This document shows, piece by piece, positions 28,234 through 37,209 of a stretch of DNA of 64,000 nt (the first letter of the stretch is position 1; every line of letters begins with the position of its first letter). The stretch is from DASSQJ01 sp963773655 (GTDB lineage: Bacteria > Actinomycetota > Actinomycetes > Actinomycetales > Dermatophilaceae): assembly GCA_963773655.1 (NCBI GenBank), contig CAVZBX010000003.1:620001-684000 (forward strand). Direction: 5' to 3'. The notes beneath the pieces were generated by a model, which ran no database searches, was not told the DNA's origin, and was given only the letters and a program-made list of their open reading frames with translations. The position numbers and the translations under genes were made by a program.

Positions 28234-28775
28234 CGGCGACCGCCGTCGTGCTGCTCGGTGTCGCCGTCCTGGTGCTGCCGCGTCGGCGGGCCCCGGTCCC
28301 CCGACGGGCCGCGGTACTCGACCTCGGGGAGACCACGGGGCCGCCGACCGTCGACGACGCGGCCGTCGCGCTCACCCTCCTCGCCGCGTCCCTGCGCGGC
28401 GGTGCCGGGGCGGTGGAGTGCCTGGAGGCGGTGGCCGCGGTCGACCCCACCGCGGCCGGCCGCGACCTCGGCGTGGTCGCCGCAGCGCACCGGTGGGGCG
28501 AGCCCCCGGACCGTGCCTGGCTGCACGTCGGCCCGGGGTGGGCCCCGGTTGCCGTCGCATGGCACGCGGCCATCTCCGCGGGAGCCGCCCCAGCAGGCTT
28601 GGTCGAGGCCGCGGCCCGGCGGATGCGCGAGACGGAGTCCCGTCGGCTCGAGGGGGCGCTGCACCGCGCCGGCGTGCTCCTCGTGCTTCCCCTGGGAGCG
28701 TGCTTCCTGCCGGGGTTCGTCGCGACGACGGTGGTGCCCCTGGTCCTCCTGCTCGTCGACGGCCTGGCCACGTGA
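28230..28775 (+). CDS. tadC: TadC-like type II secretion F-domain membrane protein
   Basis: A 181-residue protein with a T2SSF helical domain (AVALTLLAASLRGGAGAVECL ... AISAGAAPAGLVEAAARRM) and a C-terminal hairpin of two membrane helices (AGVLLVLPLGACFLPGFV and TTVVPLVLLLVDGL). It is the second platform protein of the Tad machine. It begins at GTG 28230, overlapping the tadB stop. A 164-base gap follows before the pilin gene; no terminator-like hairpin was noted in it. Confidence 0.85.
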   Translation: MTATAVVLLGVAVLVLPRRRAPVPRRAAVLDLGETTGPPTVDDAAVALTLLAASLRGGAGAVECLEAVAAVDPTAAGRDLGVVAAAHRWGEPPDRAWLHVGPGWAPVAVAWHAAISAGAAPAGLVEAAARRMRETESRRLEGALHRAGVLLVLPLGACFLPGFVATTVVPLVLLLVDGLAT

Positions 28776-28939
28776 ATCCCGTGGCGGGTTGCCCCTGCCG
28801 GCCTCGTCGTCCACAGGCGGCGGGTGCCGTCGTGGTCGTCCACAGCGACCGAGGACCCCCTCCCCTCCCGAGCGGTCGCGGCCGAGGCTGGGTCCAGGAG
28901 CGGGCGCGAGGGGCGCCCGCCACCAGGAGGGAGAACACG

Positions 28940-29140
28940 ATGTCGACACGCATCCACGTCCGGGCCCGTGCTGGCCTCAGCCGGTTGCGGTGGCTGGGCG
29001 AGAGGGGGATGACGACCGCCGAGTACGCGGTCGGCACGGTCGCGGCGGTGGCCTTCGCCGGGCTGCTGCTCGTGGTCGTCAAGTCCGGTCCGGTCAAGAG
29101 CGCGCTCAGCGGGATCATCGTCAGCGCGCTCGGCACCTGA
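28940..29140 (+). CDS. DUF4244 Flp-pilin-like protein
   Basis: A 66-residue protein: a basic N-terminus, then GMTTAEYAVGTVAAVAFAGLLLVVV, a type IV pilin-like helix with the glutamate at position +5 after glycine as in Flp prepilins (G|xxxxE). It is the probable Tad pilus subunit. No prepilin peptidase gene is present in the window, so processing must use one encoded elsewhere. The ATG has GGAGGG eight bases upstream, the strongest RBS in the cluster, consistent with a major subunit. Corresponds to Rv3656c. Confidence 0.85.
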   Translation: MSTRIHVRARAGLSRLRWLGERGMTTAEYAVGTVAAVAFAGLLLVVVKSGPVKSALSGIIVSALGT

Positions 29141-29142
29141 GC

Positions 29143-29499
29143 GTGGCGCCTGTACGGCCGGACCGTGGGGGCGCCACCGCCGAGGTGGCGGTGGCGCTCC
29201 CCGCGCTCGTCCTCGTCCTCGGCGTCGCGTTGGCCGCCGTCGACCTCGGTCTCGACCAGGTGCGGTGCGTCGACGCGGCCCGCAGCGCGGCACGGCTGAT
29301 CGCCCGGGGGGACGACCGTGCGTCGGTGACGGCGCGGGCGCTCGAGGCCGCGCCCGCTGGTGCGCGGCTCCTCGTCGAGGAGGGGCCGGACACGGTGCGG
29401 ATCACCGTCACGGCCCCCCTCAGCGACCGTCTGGCGGGGTGGTCCGGGCTCCCCGGCCCACGGGCGGTGGCCGTCGCCGCGCTCGAGGCCCCGCCGTGA
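29143..29499 (+). CDS. tadE: TadE-like minor pilin
   Basis: A 118-residue pseudopilin with RGGATAEVAVALPALVLVLGVALAAVDLG at the N-terminus (glutamate in TAEVAVA) and a short extracellular domain. TadE-like proteins are processed like pilins and join the base or tip of the fibre. It starts two bases after the DUF4244 stop and overlaps the next gene by GTGA. Corresponds to Rv3655c. Confidence 0.85.
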   Translation: MAPVRPDRGGATAEVAVALPALVLVLGVALAAVDLGLDQVRCVDAARSAARLIARGDDRASVTARALEAAPAGARLLVEEGPDTVRITVTAPLSDRLAGWSGLPGPRAVAVAALEAPP

Positions 29500-30077
29500 G
29501 CGCCTGGCCCGCCGCGCCGGTCGACGTCGGCCCGCCACCGCGGACAGCGCCGACGGGCACCGCTGCCCGGCGCCCGGCCGGGGTGAGGCCCGGGTGCTCG
29601 GGGCGCCGGGAGGCAGGTGCGGGCTCGGTGCTGGTGCTGGCGGCCGCCGCCGTCGTCTGCCTGGTGCTCGCAGGGGCGCTCGTCGTCGTCGCCGCCGTCC
29701 GCGATGCCCACCGGGCACGCGGCGCGGCGGACCTCGGCGCCCTCGCAGCGGCACGCGGCAGCGCAGCGGGCGAGGGCGCAGACTGTGCGGCGGCGGCAGC
29801 GGTCGGCCTCGCCGCCGGAGCCACCCTCACGGAGTGTCGCGAGCTGGGGGACGGATCGGTGCTGGTCGTCGTCACGGTGCCCGCCCCCTGGGCCGCCGGC
29901 TGGCCCGGGCTGCCCGTGGTGGTCACCGGTACGGCGCGTGCGGGGCCGGAGACGTGGTCGCCTCGAGCGCTGAGCCACAAGATCCGAGTCACGAGCCGCA
30001 GCGAGCGGGACCCGAGCCGCCGCGCGCGAGACCCGAACCGCAGAGAGCGAGACCCGGGCCGCTGGAAAGAGAGCTGA
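29496..30077 (+). CDS. TadG-like/Rv3654c-type secreted protein
   Basis: A 193-residue protein in the family of Tad-associated helicase/secretion-neighbourhood TadE-like proteins. It has one membrane segment (SVLVLAAAAVVCLVLAGALVVVAAV) followed by AHRARGAADLGALAAA, typical of the family, and one cysteine pair (CAAAAAV and TECREL). The last 40 residues are unusual: arginine-rich repeats (RDPSRR, RDPNRR, RDPGR) encoded by a threefold DNA repeat of about 21 bases at 29994-30063. This tail may be recent. The start overlaps the TadE stop by GTGA. Confidence 0.75.
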   Translation: MSAWPAAPVDVGPPPRTAPTGTAARRPAGVRPGCSGRREAGAGSVLVLAAAAVVCLVLAGALVVVAAVRDAHRARGAADLGALAAARGSAAGEGADCAAAAAVGLAAGATLTECRELGDGSVLVVVTVPAPWAAGWPGLPVVVTGTARAGPETWSPRALSHKIRVTSRSERDPSRRARDPNRRERDPGRWKES

Positions 30078-30149
30078 GGAACAGCGGGAGCGGGGAGGCC
30101 GAGAGGTCCGACCTGAGCGCTGCCGGCGCGGGGGCGACCGGCGCGCCGG

Positions 30150-30340
30150 TTGGGAGTGGTGGGCGTCGGCTGCGGGGCGGTGGATGCGGGTGTGGGGCGG
30201 TGGATGCAGTTGTGGGGCGGTGGTTGTCGGCTGTGGGTACCGGTTGTGGGGCGGTGGATGCGGGTGTGGGCGGTGGTTGTCGGCTGTGGGGGGTGATGCG
30301 GGTGTGGGGCGGTGGTTGCCGGTTGTGGGGCGCTGTCGCC
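30150..30340 (+). repeat. G-rich minisatellite, about nine degenerate 20-base units
   Basis: Units of the form TGTGGGGCGGTGG[A/T]TG recur near 30171, 30191, 30211, 30232, 30245, 30265, 30284, 30303 and 30324, with spacers 10-20 bases long. The strand carries many runs of three or four G. It lies in the gap (30078-30375) between the convergent tad cluster and membrane-protein gene. No gene is visible in that gap. Confidence 0.85.
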
Positions 30341-30375
30341 GTGCGCGGGTTGCGGGGTGACGAACGGCGCGGGGC

Positions 30376-31011
30376 TCAGCCCGGCGCGCCCGGCCCGGTA
30401 CCGCGTCCGGAGCCCTCGCCGGTGTCGGGTTCGTCGGCGTTCCCGTCGTCCCGGTCGCCGGCGCCCTCACCCGAGGCGGCGTCCATGCCGCCGGGCCCGT
30501 GGGTCCGGTCGGGCGCGGGGTCGGCCGGCGTGGGCTGCTCCGTTTCAGGCGTCGCGGGGGCTGGCGACGCGTCGCCACGCACGTGCCCCGGGCCGGTCCC
30601 GGCCCCGGCGCCGGTCCCGGCACCCGCGCCGGTGGCCGGGTCGCGCCGCAGCTCCGCAGTCTCGGAGTCGTGCCGGCGGCGTTCCTCGATGAGCTGGCGC
30701 TCGCGGGCGGCGAACTCCTCCTTGAGCCGCTGCTCCTCTGCCACGCGCCTCGCCTCGGCCTCCCTCGCGGCTTCCTTGGCCTCGGCGCGCCGGCGGCGGC
30801 TGTGCCGGATGCCGGTGCGCAGCACCACCCATCCGAGCCAGAAGACGGAGATCACGACCATGCCGGTGACGAGGAAGGTGAGCGGCGGGAGGCTGAGCGT
30901 CCCGCCCGGCACCGAGACGTCGATCGTGCCCTCGAGCGAGGCCACCCCGGCCACGAGCAGGATGCCGGCCGTGAGGGCGAGGAGCACGAGGACGACGCCG
31001 AGGACCACCAT
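30376..31011 (-). CDS. Membrane protein with coiled-coil and acidic/proline tail
   Basis: A 211-residue protein. Two N-terminal transmembrane helices (LGVVLVLLALTAGILLVAGVA and LTFLVTGMVVISVFWLGWVVL) flank a short outside loop. A basic, charged helix follows (EAKEAAREAEARRVAEEQRL), then a disordered tail rich in Gly, Ala, Pro, Asp. The frame lacks homology I can name. ATG at 31011 lies seven bases after a minus-strand TAGGGT (31019-31024), so a leaderless message is predicted. It is transcribed in the same direction as the helicase, whose stop is at 31022. Confidence 0.65.
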   Translation of the reverse strand: MVVLGVVLVLLALTAGILLVAGVASLEGTIDVSVPGGTLSLPPLTFLVTGMVVISVFWLGWVVLRTGIRHSRRRRAEAKEAAREAEARRVAEEQRLKEEFAARERQLIEERRRHDSETAELRRDPATGAGAGTGAGAGTGPGHVRGDASPAPATPETEQPTPADPAPDRTHGPGGMDAASGEGAGDRDDGNADEPDTGEGSGRGTGPGAPG

Positions 31012-31018
31012 GGCGCGG

Positions 31019-31024
31019 ACCCTA
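31019..31024 (-). promoter_or_regulatory. -10 box for leaderless membrane-protein gene
   Basis: Minus-strand TAGGGT, seven bases upstream of the ATG at 31011 and overlapping the helicase stop codon. Confidence 0.45.
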
Positions 31025-33312
31025 CCCGCCGGCCGAGGCCCCCGGCGCGAGAGCGAGCTCGAGCACCGTGACCGCCCCCGCCTTGTCGAGCGGCTCGTTG
31101 CCGTTGCCGCACTTGGGTGACTGCACGCACGCCGGGCAGCCGGCGTCGCACGCGCACCCGAGCACGGCGTCCCGGGTGGCGCGCAACCAGTCCTCGACGA
31201 CCTCGAAGGCCCGTTCTGCGAACCCGGCACCGCCCGGGTAGCCGTCGAAGACCATGACGGTGGGGAGGCCGGTGTCCGGGTGCCGGGCGGTGGAGACCCC
31301 GCCGACGTCCCAGCGGTCGCAGGTGGCCAGCAGCGGCAGCATCCCGATGGCCGCGTGCTCGGCGGCGTGGAGCGCACCGGGCACCGCCGACTCCGCCACC
31401 CCGGTGGCGGCCAGGACCTCCTCCGGCACGGTCCACCACACCGCCCGGGTGGTCAGCGAGCGCTCCGGGAGGTCGAGCGGGTGGGTGCCGATCACCTCGC
31501 CGGACGGCAGCAGCCGCACGAACTGCGTCACCTGCGTGGTCACCCGCACCGTGCCGAACGAGACCTCCACCCGCGCCCGCCGGTTGCGGCGGTGGGTGGC
31601 GAGGATGTCGAACCGGCTCACCGACTGCGCGTGCGTGCTCCACCCCGGGTCGCCGCGGACCACGTGTGCGGCCCGTGCCTCCAGGTCGAGCTCGGTGACC
31701 ACCCACGTCTCGCCCTGGTGCACATGGACCGCGCCGGTGTGAACCTGGGCGTGGGCCGACGCCTCGTCGACGGTGCCGATCACCCGACCGGTCCGGGTCT
31801 CGACCACGGCCACGACCTCGCTCGTGCCACGGAGCGAGACGTGGTCGGCCGGCCGGTCCTCCCGAGCCCAGAACCACCCGGCCGGACGCCGGCGCAGGAT
31901 GCCGCCGGCCACGAGGGTGTCGAGGAGGTGTCGGGTCCGCGGCCCGAAGAGGTCCAGGTCGGCCTCACCGAGCGGCAGCTCGGCAGCAGCGGCCGCGAGG
32001 TGCGGTGCGAGCACGTGGGGGTTGTCGGGGTCGACGACGGTGGCCTCGACGGGGGTGCCGAAGACCGCCTCCGGGTGCCGCACGAGGTAGGTGTCCAGCG
32101 GGTCGTCCGCCGCCACGAGCACCGCCAGCGACTCCTCGCCCGACCGGCCGGCCCGGCCCGCCTGCTGCCACAGGCTCGCCCGCCGCCCCGGCCAGCCGGC
32201 CATGACCACGGCGTCGAGGCCGCTCACGTCGACCCCCAGCTCGAGGGCGTTGGTCGCGGCCAGGCCGCGCAGCTCGCCCCCGCGCAGCCCCCGCTCGAGC
32301 CGCGCCGGTCCTGCGGGAGGTAGCCGCCCCGGTAGGCGGCCACCGTGTCGACCGCCGCGGGCGCGAGGTCGGTGAGCCGCCGCCGGGCGCCGGTGGCGAG
32401 CGCCTCCGCGCCGGCCCGGCTGCGTGCGAACGCCACGGTCTGGACGTCGTCGGCGACGAGCTCGGCCAGCAGCTCGGCCGCCTCCGTGGTCGCCGAGCGC
32501 CGGTGGCCGTCGTCGGCGTCGGGCTCCCAGAGCGCGAACGTCATCGCGCCGCGCGGCGACCCGTCGTCGGTGACGGCCGTGACCGGCAGCCCCGTGAGCC
32601 GGGACGCGTGCGACCCGGGGTCACCCACCGTGGCGGAGGCCAGGACGAAGGTCGGCTCGGCGCCGTACCGTGCCGCCACCCGCCGCAGCCGGCGCAGCAC
32701 CGCGGCCACGTGGGCGCCGAACACGCCGCGGTACACGTGGCACTCGTCGACGACGACGTAGCGCAGCCCCCGCAGGAACCTCGACCAGCGCTGGTGGCCC
32801 GGCAGCAGGGAGTGGTGCAACAGGTCGGGGTTGGTGAGCACGAGGTCGGCGTGCTCGCGGACCCAGCGCCGTTCGTCGGGCGGGGTGTCGCCGTCGTACG
32901 TCGCCGCGCGCACCCCCGGCACGGCCAGGGTCTCGATGCGGGCCAGCTGGTCCGCCGCCAGGGCCTTGGTCGGCGAGAGGTAGAGGGCGGTGGGTCCGTG
33001 CAGGCCCCCGCCGGTGGCACCGTGCACGACCGCGCTGAGCACCGGCACGAGGTAGCCGAGGCTCTTGCCGGACGCCGTGCCGGTGGCGAGGACGACGTGC
33101 CGGCCGGCGGTGGCGAGCTGGATGGCGGTGCGCTGGTGGGACCACGGCCGCTCCAGGCCGGCGGCGAGCAGGGCCGAGAGCACCGGGGGGGCGACGTCGT
33201 CCGGCCACTCCCCGAGACGCGCCCCGCGGGCCGGCAGCCGCTCGACGTGGAGCAGCCGCGACGCGCGGTCACCGGCGGTCAGACGCCGGAGCTGCTGCGC
33301 TGGGCTGGACAT
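31022..33312 (-). pseudogene. DECH-box helicase (Rv3649-type), single-base frameshift
   Basis: The N-terminal half (ATG at 33312) carries helicase motif I TGTASGKSLGY, motif Ia YLSPTKALA, motif II VVDECHVY and motif III ASATV, ending at motif IV (AYRGGYLPQDR). At about base 32301 the frame shifts. The C-terminal half (VMAGWPGRRASLWQQAGRAGR through the four-cysteine C-terminal CACDAGCPACVQSPKCG cluster) is in the next frame. Restoring one base gives about 763 residues, the family's normal length. The family is the actinobacterial Tad-associated DECH helicase. Motifs on both sides are intact and codon use is unchanged, so a consensus error or very recent mutation is likely. Confidence 0.85.
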
Positions 33313-33318
33313 GCCGGT

Positions 33319-33327
33319 TACGGTAAT
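33319..33327. promoter_or_regulatory. Palindromic -10 element shared by divergent helicase and STAS genes
   Basis: The sequence TTACGGTAA is nearly palindromic. On the minus strand TACCGT (33320-33325) is seven bases before the helicase ATG, giving a leaderless start. On the plus strand TACGGT (33319-33324) is positioned to start transcription near 33331 for the STAS gene at 33419. The two -10 boxes overlap by five bases. Confidence 0.4.
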
Positions 33328-33418
33328 CCTTGGTCACGACGGCCCACACCGTCCGACCAGCTGAACCAGACCGCCGCCGGGCGACCGACCGCTCCGGCAC
33401 CGTGAGGAGCCTGCACCA

Positions 33419-33754
33419 GTGGACCTGTCCGTGACCACCACCCGCCACGACGACGTCAGCGTCGTGACGGTCGACGGCGAGGTGGACGTCTACACCGCCG
33501 CCCAGCTGCGCCAGACGCTCGACGAGGAGATCGCGGCCGGCCACGACCGCCTCGTCGTCGACCTCGACGGGGTCTCCTTCCTCGACTCCACCGGGCTCGG
33601 CGTCCTCGTCGGCCGGCTCAAGCTGGTCCGCAACAGCTCCGGATGGCTGCGCATCGTCTGCTCGAGCGAGCGGATCCTGCGCGTCTTCCGCATCACCGGG
33701 CTCGACAAGGTCTTCGGCATCCACCCGAGCCTCGACGAGGCCCTCGCCGCCTGA
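33419..33754 (+). CDS. STAS-domain anti-anti-sigma factor (BldG/RsbV-like)
   Basis: A 111-residue STAS protein. VDLDGVSFLDSTGLGVLVG holds the conserved serine expected to be phosphorylated by a partner anti-sigma kinase. In S. coelicolor the gene at this location is bldG (SCO3549), beside the helicase gene as here. The start is a GTG at 33419 with GAGGAG 10 bases upstream. No anti-sigma kinase gene (ApgA/UshX-like) is next to it in this window. It may control a stress or developmental sigma factor; the partner is unknown. Confidence 0.9.
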   Translation: MDLSVTTTRHDDVSVVTVDGEVDVYTAAQLRQTLDEEIAAGHDRLVVDLDGVSFLDSTGLGVLVGRLKLVRNSSGWLRIVCSSERILRVFRITGLDKVFGIHPSLDEALAA

Positions 33755-33901
33755 GCCGGCCACCGTCGGCGGTCGTGACCCGAGTCACGCCCGCCCGCCC
33801 GCGCGTGCCCGGGCGGGGGCCGGGTACAGTCCCCCCCGACCGTTCACGCGTCGAGCCGCCGCGCGCGAGGACGCCCCACAAACCCCGTCAAGGAGGATGG
33901 A

Positions 33902-36271
33902 ATGTCTCCCCTCGCCCTCGCGAGCGCCGAGCCGGGCTCTGCCCTGGAGCTCAGCGGGACGAACCTCACGCTCGTCGTCACGGTCGCGGTCATCGCCGCC
34001 GTGGCACTGGTCATGGGCTTCGTCTTCCGCGGTCAGGTCCTCGCTGCCGACCCCGGCACCGACAAGATGCAGGAGATCGGCGCCGCGGTCGAGGAGGGCG
34101 CCCAGGCATACCTCGCGCGCCAGTTCAAGACCTTGGCCATCTTCGTCGTGCTGGTCTTCGGCCTCCTGCTCCTCCTCCCGGCCGACACCGCCGGCATCCG
34201 CTGGGGACGCTCCGGCTTCTTCATCGTCGGGGCGCTGTTCTCGGCGGCGATCGGCTATCTGGGAATGAGCCTCGCCGTCAAGGCGAACGTGCGGGTCGCC
34301 TCGGCCGCCCGCCACGAGGGCGGCCGTGACCTCGGGATGAAGATCGCGTTCCGCACCGGTGGCGTCGTCGGGATGGCGACCGTGGGCCTCGGCCTGCTCG
34401 GCGCCGCGATCGTCGTCCTCCTCTACGCGGGGGATGCGCCGAAGGTGCTCGAGGGCTTCGGCTTCGGAGCCGCGCTCCTCGCGATGTTCATGCGGGTCGG
34501 CGGTGGCATCTTCACCAAGGCCGCCGACGTGGGCGCCGACCTCGTCGGCAAGGTCGAGGCGGGTATCCCCGAGGACGACCCGCGCAACGCCGCGACCATC
34601 GCCGACAACGTCGGCGACAACGTCGGCGACTGCGCGGGCATGGCGGCCGACCTGTTCGAGTCCTACGCCGTGACGCTCGTCGCCGCGCTCATCCTCGGCC
34701 CGGTGGCCTTCGGCGCCTACGGCCTGGTCTTCCCCCTCATCATCCCGGCCATCGGAGCGCTGACCGCACTGCTCGGGGTCTACATCACCAAGGCTCGTCC
34801 GGGCGAGAGCGCGCTGACGTCGATCAACCGCGGCTTCTACATCGCGGCCGCGGTGTCCGCGGTCCTCTCCGGCGTGGCCGCCTTCGTCTACCTGCCGAGC
34901 ACCTTCGCCGAGCTCGGCTCCTCCAACCAGGAGATCAACAACCTGACCGGCGACCCGCGCATCACGGCGCTGCTCGCGGTGGTCATCGGCATCGTCCTGG
35001 CGGGGATCATCCTCTGGCTCACCGGACACTTCACCGGCACCGACAAGCGCCCGACCAAGGACGTGGCGCGCACGTCGCTCACCGGCCCCGCCACCGTCGT
35101 GCTCTCCGGCATCGGCGTGGGACTGGAGTCGGCGGTCTACACCGCGGGCATCATCGCCGGCGCGGTCTACCTCACCTTCCTCCTCGGTGGCGGGTCCACG
35201 GCGCTGGCACTGTTCCTCGTCGCGCTGGCCGGCTGCGGCCTCCTCACGACCGTCGGCGTCATCGTCGCCATGGACACCTTCGGTCCGGTCTCCGACAACG
35301 CTCAGGGCATCGCCGAGATGTCCGGCGACGTCGACGGCGAAGGTGCGAAGGTGCTCACCGAGCTCGACGCGGTCGGCAACACGACGAAGGCGATCACCAA
35401 GGGCATCGCGATCGCGACCGCCGTCCTCGCGGCCACCGCGCTCTTCGGCTCGTACACGGACGCCTGGCAGAGCGCCGTCCGGGCCCTGGACGTCTCCGGC
35501 ATCAGCGAGCAGGAGGGCAACGACTTCCTCAACAGCGCCTACGGCCTGGTCACCTCGCCGAACACCCTCGTCGGGGTCATCATCGGTGCGGCCGTCGTGT
35601 TCCTCTTCTCCGGCCTGGCCATCAACGCGGTCACCCGGGCGGCCGGCGCCATCGTCTTCGAGGTGCGGCGCCAGTTCCGCGAGATCCCCGGGATCATGGA
35701 GGGCACGACCAAGCCCGAGTACGGGAAGGTCGTCGACATCTGCACCAAGGACTCGCTGCGCGAGCTCGCCACTCCCGGCCTGCTGGCGGCCCTGATGCCG
35801 GTCGCCGTCGGCTTCGGCCTCGGCATCGGCGCGTTGGCCGGCTTCCTCGCCGGAGCCATCGGGTCGGGTGCCCTCATGGCCGTCTTCCTCGCCAACTCCG
35901 GCGGCTCCTGGGACAACGCCAAGAAGATCGTCGAGGACGGCCACCACGGCGGCAAGGGCAGCGAGGCCCACGCCGCCACGGTCATCGGCGACACCGTCGG
36001 CGACCCGTTCAAGGACACCGCGGGCCCGGCGATCAACCCCCTGCTCAAGGTGATGAACCTCGTCTCGGTGCTCATCGCACCGGCGATCGTCATGCTGAGC
36101 ATCGGGGCCGACGCCTCCGCGCCGATCCGCTACGGCATCGCCGGGGTCGCGTTCGTCATCGTCATCGCGGCGGTGGCGGTGGCCAAGAGCCGCGACCTCG
36201 CGATCGGTGGGGACGAGATCGACCCGGACGTGCCGGCCACCGAGGACGACCCGACGCCCGCCCAGGTCTGA
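33902..36271 (+). CDS. hppA: Membrane proton-pumping pyrophosphatase
   Basis: A 789-residue H+-PPase with about 16 transmembrane segments. The substrate site shows DVGADLVGKVEAGIPEDDPRN and NVGDNVGDCAGMAADLFESY, and the C-terminal half repeats DNAKKIVEDG and GDTVGDPFKDTAGPAINPL. The determinant GNTTKA in VGNTTKAITKG is that of the potassium-independent branch. It hydrolyses pyrophosphate to pump protons and corresponds to the S. coelicolor gene near bldG. ATG with AAGGAGG eight bases upstream. Confidence 0.97.
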   Translation: MSPLALASAEPGSALELSGTNLTLVVTVAVIAAVALVMGFVFRGQVLAADPGTDKMQEIGAAVEEGAQAYLARQFKTLAIFVVLVFGLLLLLPADTAGIRWGRSGFFIVGALFSAAIGYLGMSLAVKANVRVASAARHEGGRDLGMKIAFRTGGVVGMATVGLGLLGAAIVVLLYAGDAPKVLEGFGFGAALLAMFMRVGGGIFTKAADVGADLVGKVEAGIPEDDPRNAATIADNVGDNVGDCAGMAADLFESYAVTLVAALILGPVAFGAYGLVFPLIIPAIGALTALLGVYITKARPGESALTSINRGFYIAAAVSAVLSGVAAFVYLPSTFAELGSSNQEINNLTGDPRITALLAVVIGIVLAGIILWLTGHFTGTDKRPTKDVARTSLTGPATVVLSGIGVGLESAVYTAGIIAGAVYLTFLLGGGSTALALFLVALAGCGLLTTVGVIVAMDTFGPVSDNAQGIAEMSGDVDGEGAKVLTELDAVGNTTKAITKGIAIATAVLAATALFGSYTDAWQSAVRALDVSGISEQEGNDFLNSAYGLVTSPNTLVGVIIGAAVVFLFSGLAINAVTRAAGAIVFEVRRQFREIPGIMEGTTKPEYGKVVDICTKDSLRELATPGLLAALMPVAVGFGLGIGALAGFLAGAIGSGALMAVFLANSGGSWDNAKKIVEDGHHGGKGSEAHAATVIGDTVGDPFKDTAGPAINPLLKVMNLVSVLIAPAIVMLSIGADASAPIRYGIAGVAFVIVIAAVAVAKSRDLAIGGDEIDPDVPATEDDPTPAQV

Positions 36272-36299
36272 CCGAACGGCTCGACGCAACCCGTCGACC

Positions 36300-36347
36300 G
36301 AACAGGACACGCCGCCCGGCCCCGGGCCGAGGCGGCGTGTCCTGTTC
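36300..36347. terminator. 17-bp stem bidirectional terminator between hppA and xdhC
   Basis: Arms 36300-36316 and 36331-36347 are perfectly complementary around a 14-base GC-rich loop. It lies 29 bases after the hppA stop. The right arm contains the first two bases of the convergent xdhC stop triplet (36346-36348). Confidence 0.8.
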
Positions 36348-37209
36348 ACTCGACCGGGGGCCGGCTCTCCGTCTCTGCGGGTGCCGCGTGGTGCGCCACC
36401 GCGGCCGCGCCCGTCGTCGCGAGCCGCCGGAGCAGGTCGGCCGCCACGGCGACGGCGATGGTGGCCGGGTCCTTGCCCGGGAGGTCCGGGAGGCCGATGG
36501 GCGTGGTCACCGCGTCGAGCGCGGCCGGGGCGTGCCCGGCCTCGAGGAGGTGGTGGCGGAAGCGGGCCCACTTGGCCGAGGACCCGATGAGGCCGAGCGA
36601 GCCGAGGTGGTCGGCGCGCAGGGCGGCGTCGACGAGCGCGTGGTCCTCGGCGTGGTCGTGCGTGAGGACCAGGACGTGCGTGCCGCGGGGCAGCGAGGCG
36701 AGGACCAGCTCGGGAAGCGGTGCGTGGTGGACCTCGACGCGGGCCACGGCGTCGTCGAGGACGCGCAGCCGCGCCGGGGCCACGGCCTCCTCGCGGGAGT
36801 CGACGAGGTGCAGGTCGAGGTCCTGCCGGGCGAGCACCCGGGCCAGCTCGAGGCCGACGTGCCCGACGCCGAAGACGGCCACGGCGGGCACCACGGGCAC
36901 GGGCTCGAGCAGCACCTCGACCTCGCCGCCGCAGCACTGGCGCCCGTGCCCGTAGGGCGCGTGCTCGCTCAGCCCGACCGCGAACCGCGTCGGGCCGAGC
37001 CCGCCGCGCGCCATGACGGCCCGGGCGCGCTCCACGGCCGTCGCCTCGAGGTTGCCCCCGCCGACCGTGCCCCACGTCGCGTCGTCGGCGACGACCATCT
37101 TCGTCCCGGCGTCTCGGGGGGCGTGGCCACGGACCTCGAGCAGGGTCACGAGCACACCGGCCCGCCGCTGGGCGCGCAGCTGCGCCAGGGCGTCGAGCCA
37201 GGTCGTCAC
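36346..37209 (-). CDS. xdhC: XdhC family molybdenum-cofactor insertion/maturation protein
   Basis: A 287-residue protein with an N-terminal XdhC domain (GHAPRDAGTKMVV, TVGGGNLE, GRQCCGGEVEVLLEP) and a C-terminal NAD-binding-type domain (AVFGVGHVGLELAR, GLIGSSAKWARFRHHL). XdhC sulfurates the molybdenum cofactor and delivers it to xanthine dehydrogenase. The start is a GTG at 37209 that overlaps the xdhB stop by GTGA. It is the third gene of an operon with the two dehydrogenase subunits. Confidence 0.93.
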   Translation of the reverse strand: MTTWLDALAQLRAQRRAGVLVTLLEVRGHAPRDAGTKMVVADDATWGTVGGGNLEATAVERARAVMARGGLGPTRFAVGLSEHAPYGHGRQCCGGEVEVLLEPVPVVPAVAVFGVGHVGLELARVLARQDLDLHLVDSREEAVAPARLRVLDDAVARVEVHHAPLPELVLASLPRGTHVLVLTHDHAEDHALVDAALRADHLGSLGLIGSSAKWARFRHHLLEAGHAPAALDAVTTPIGLPDLPGKDPATIAVAVAADLLRRLATTGAAAVAHHAAPAETESRPPVE

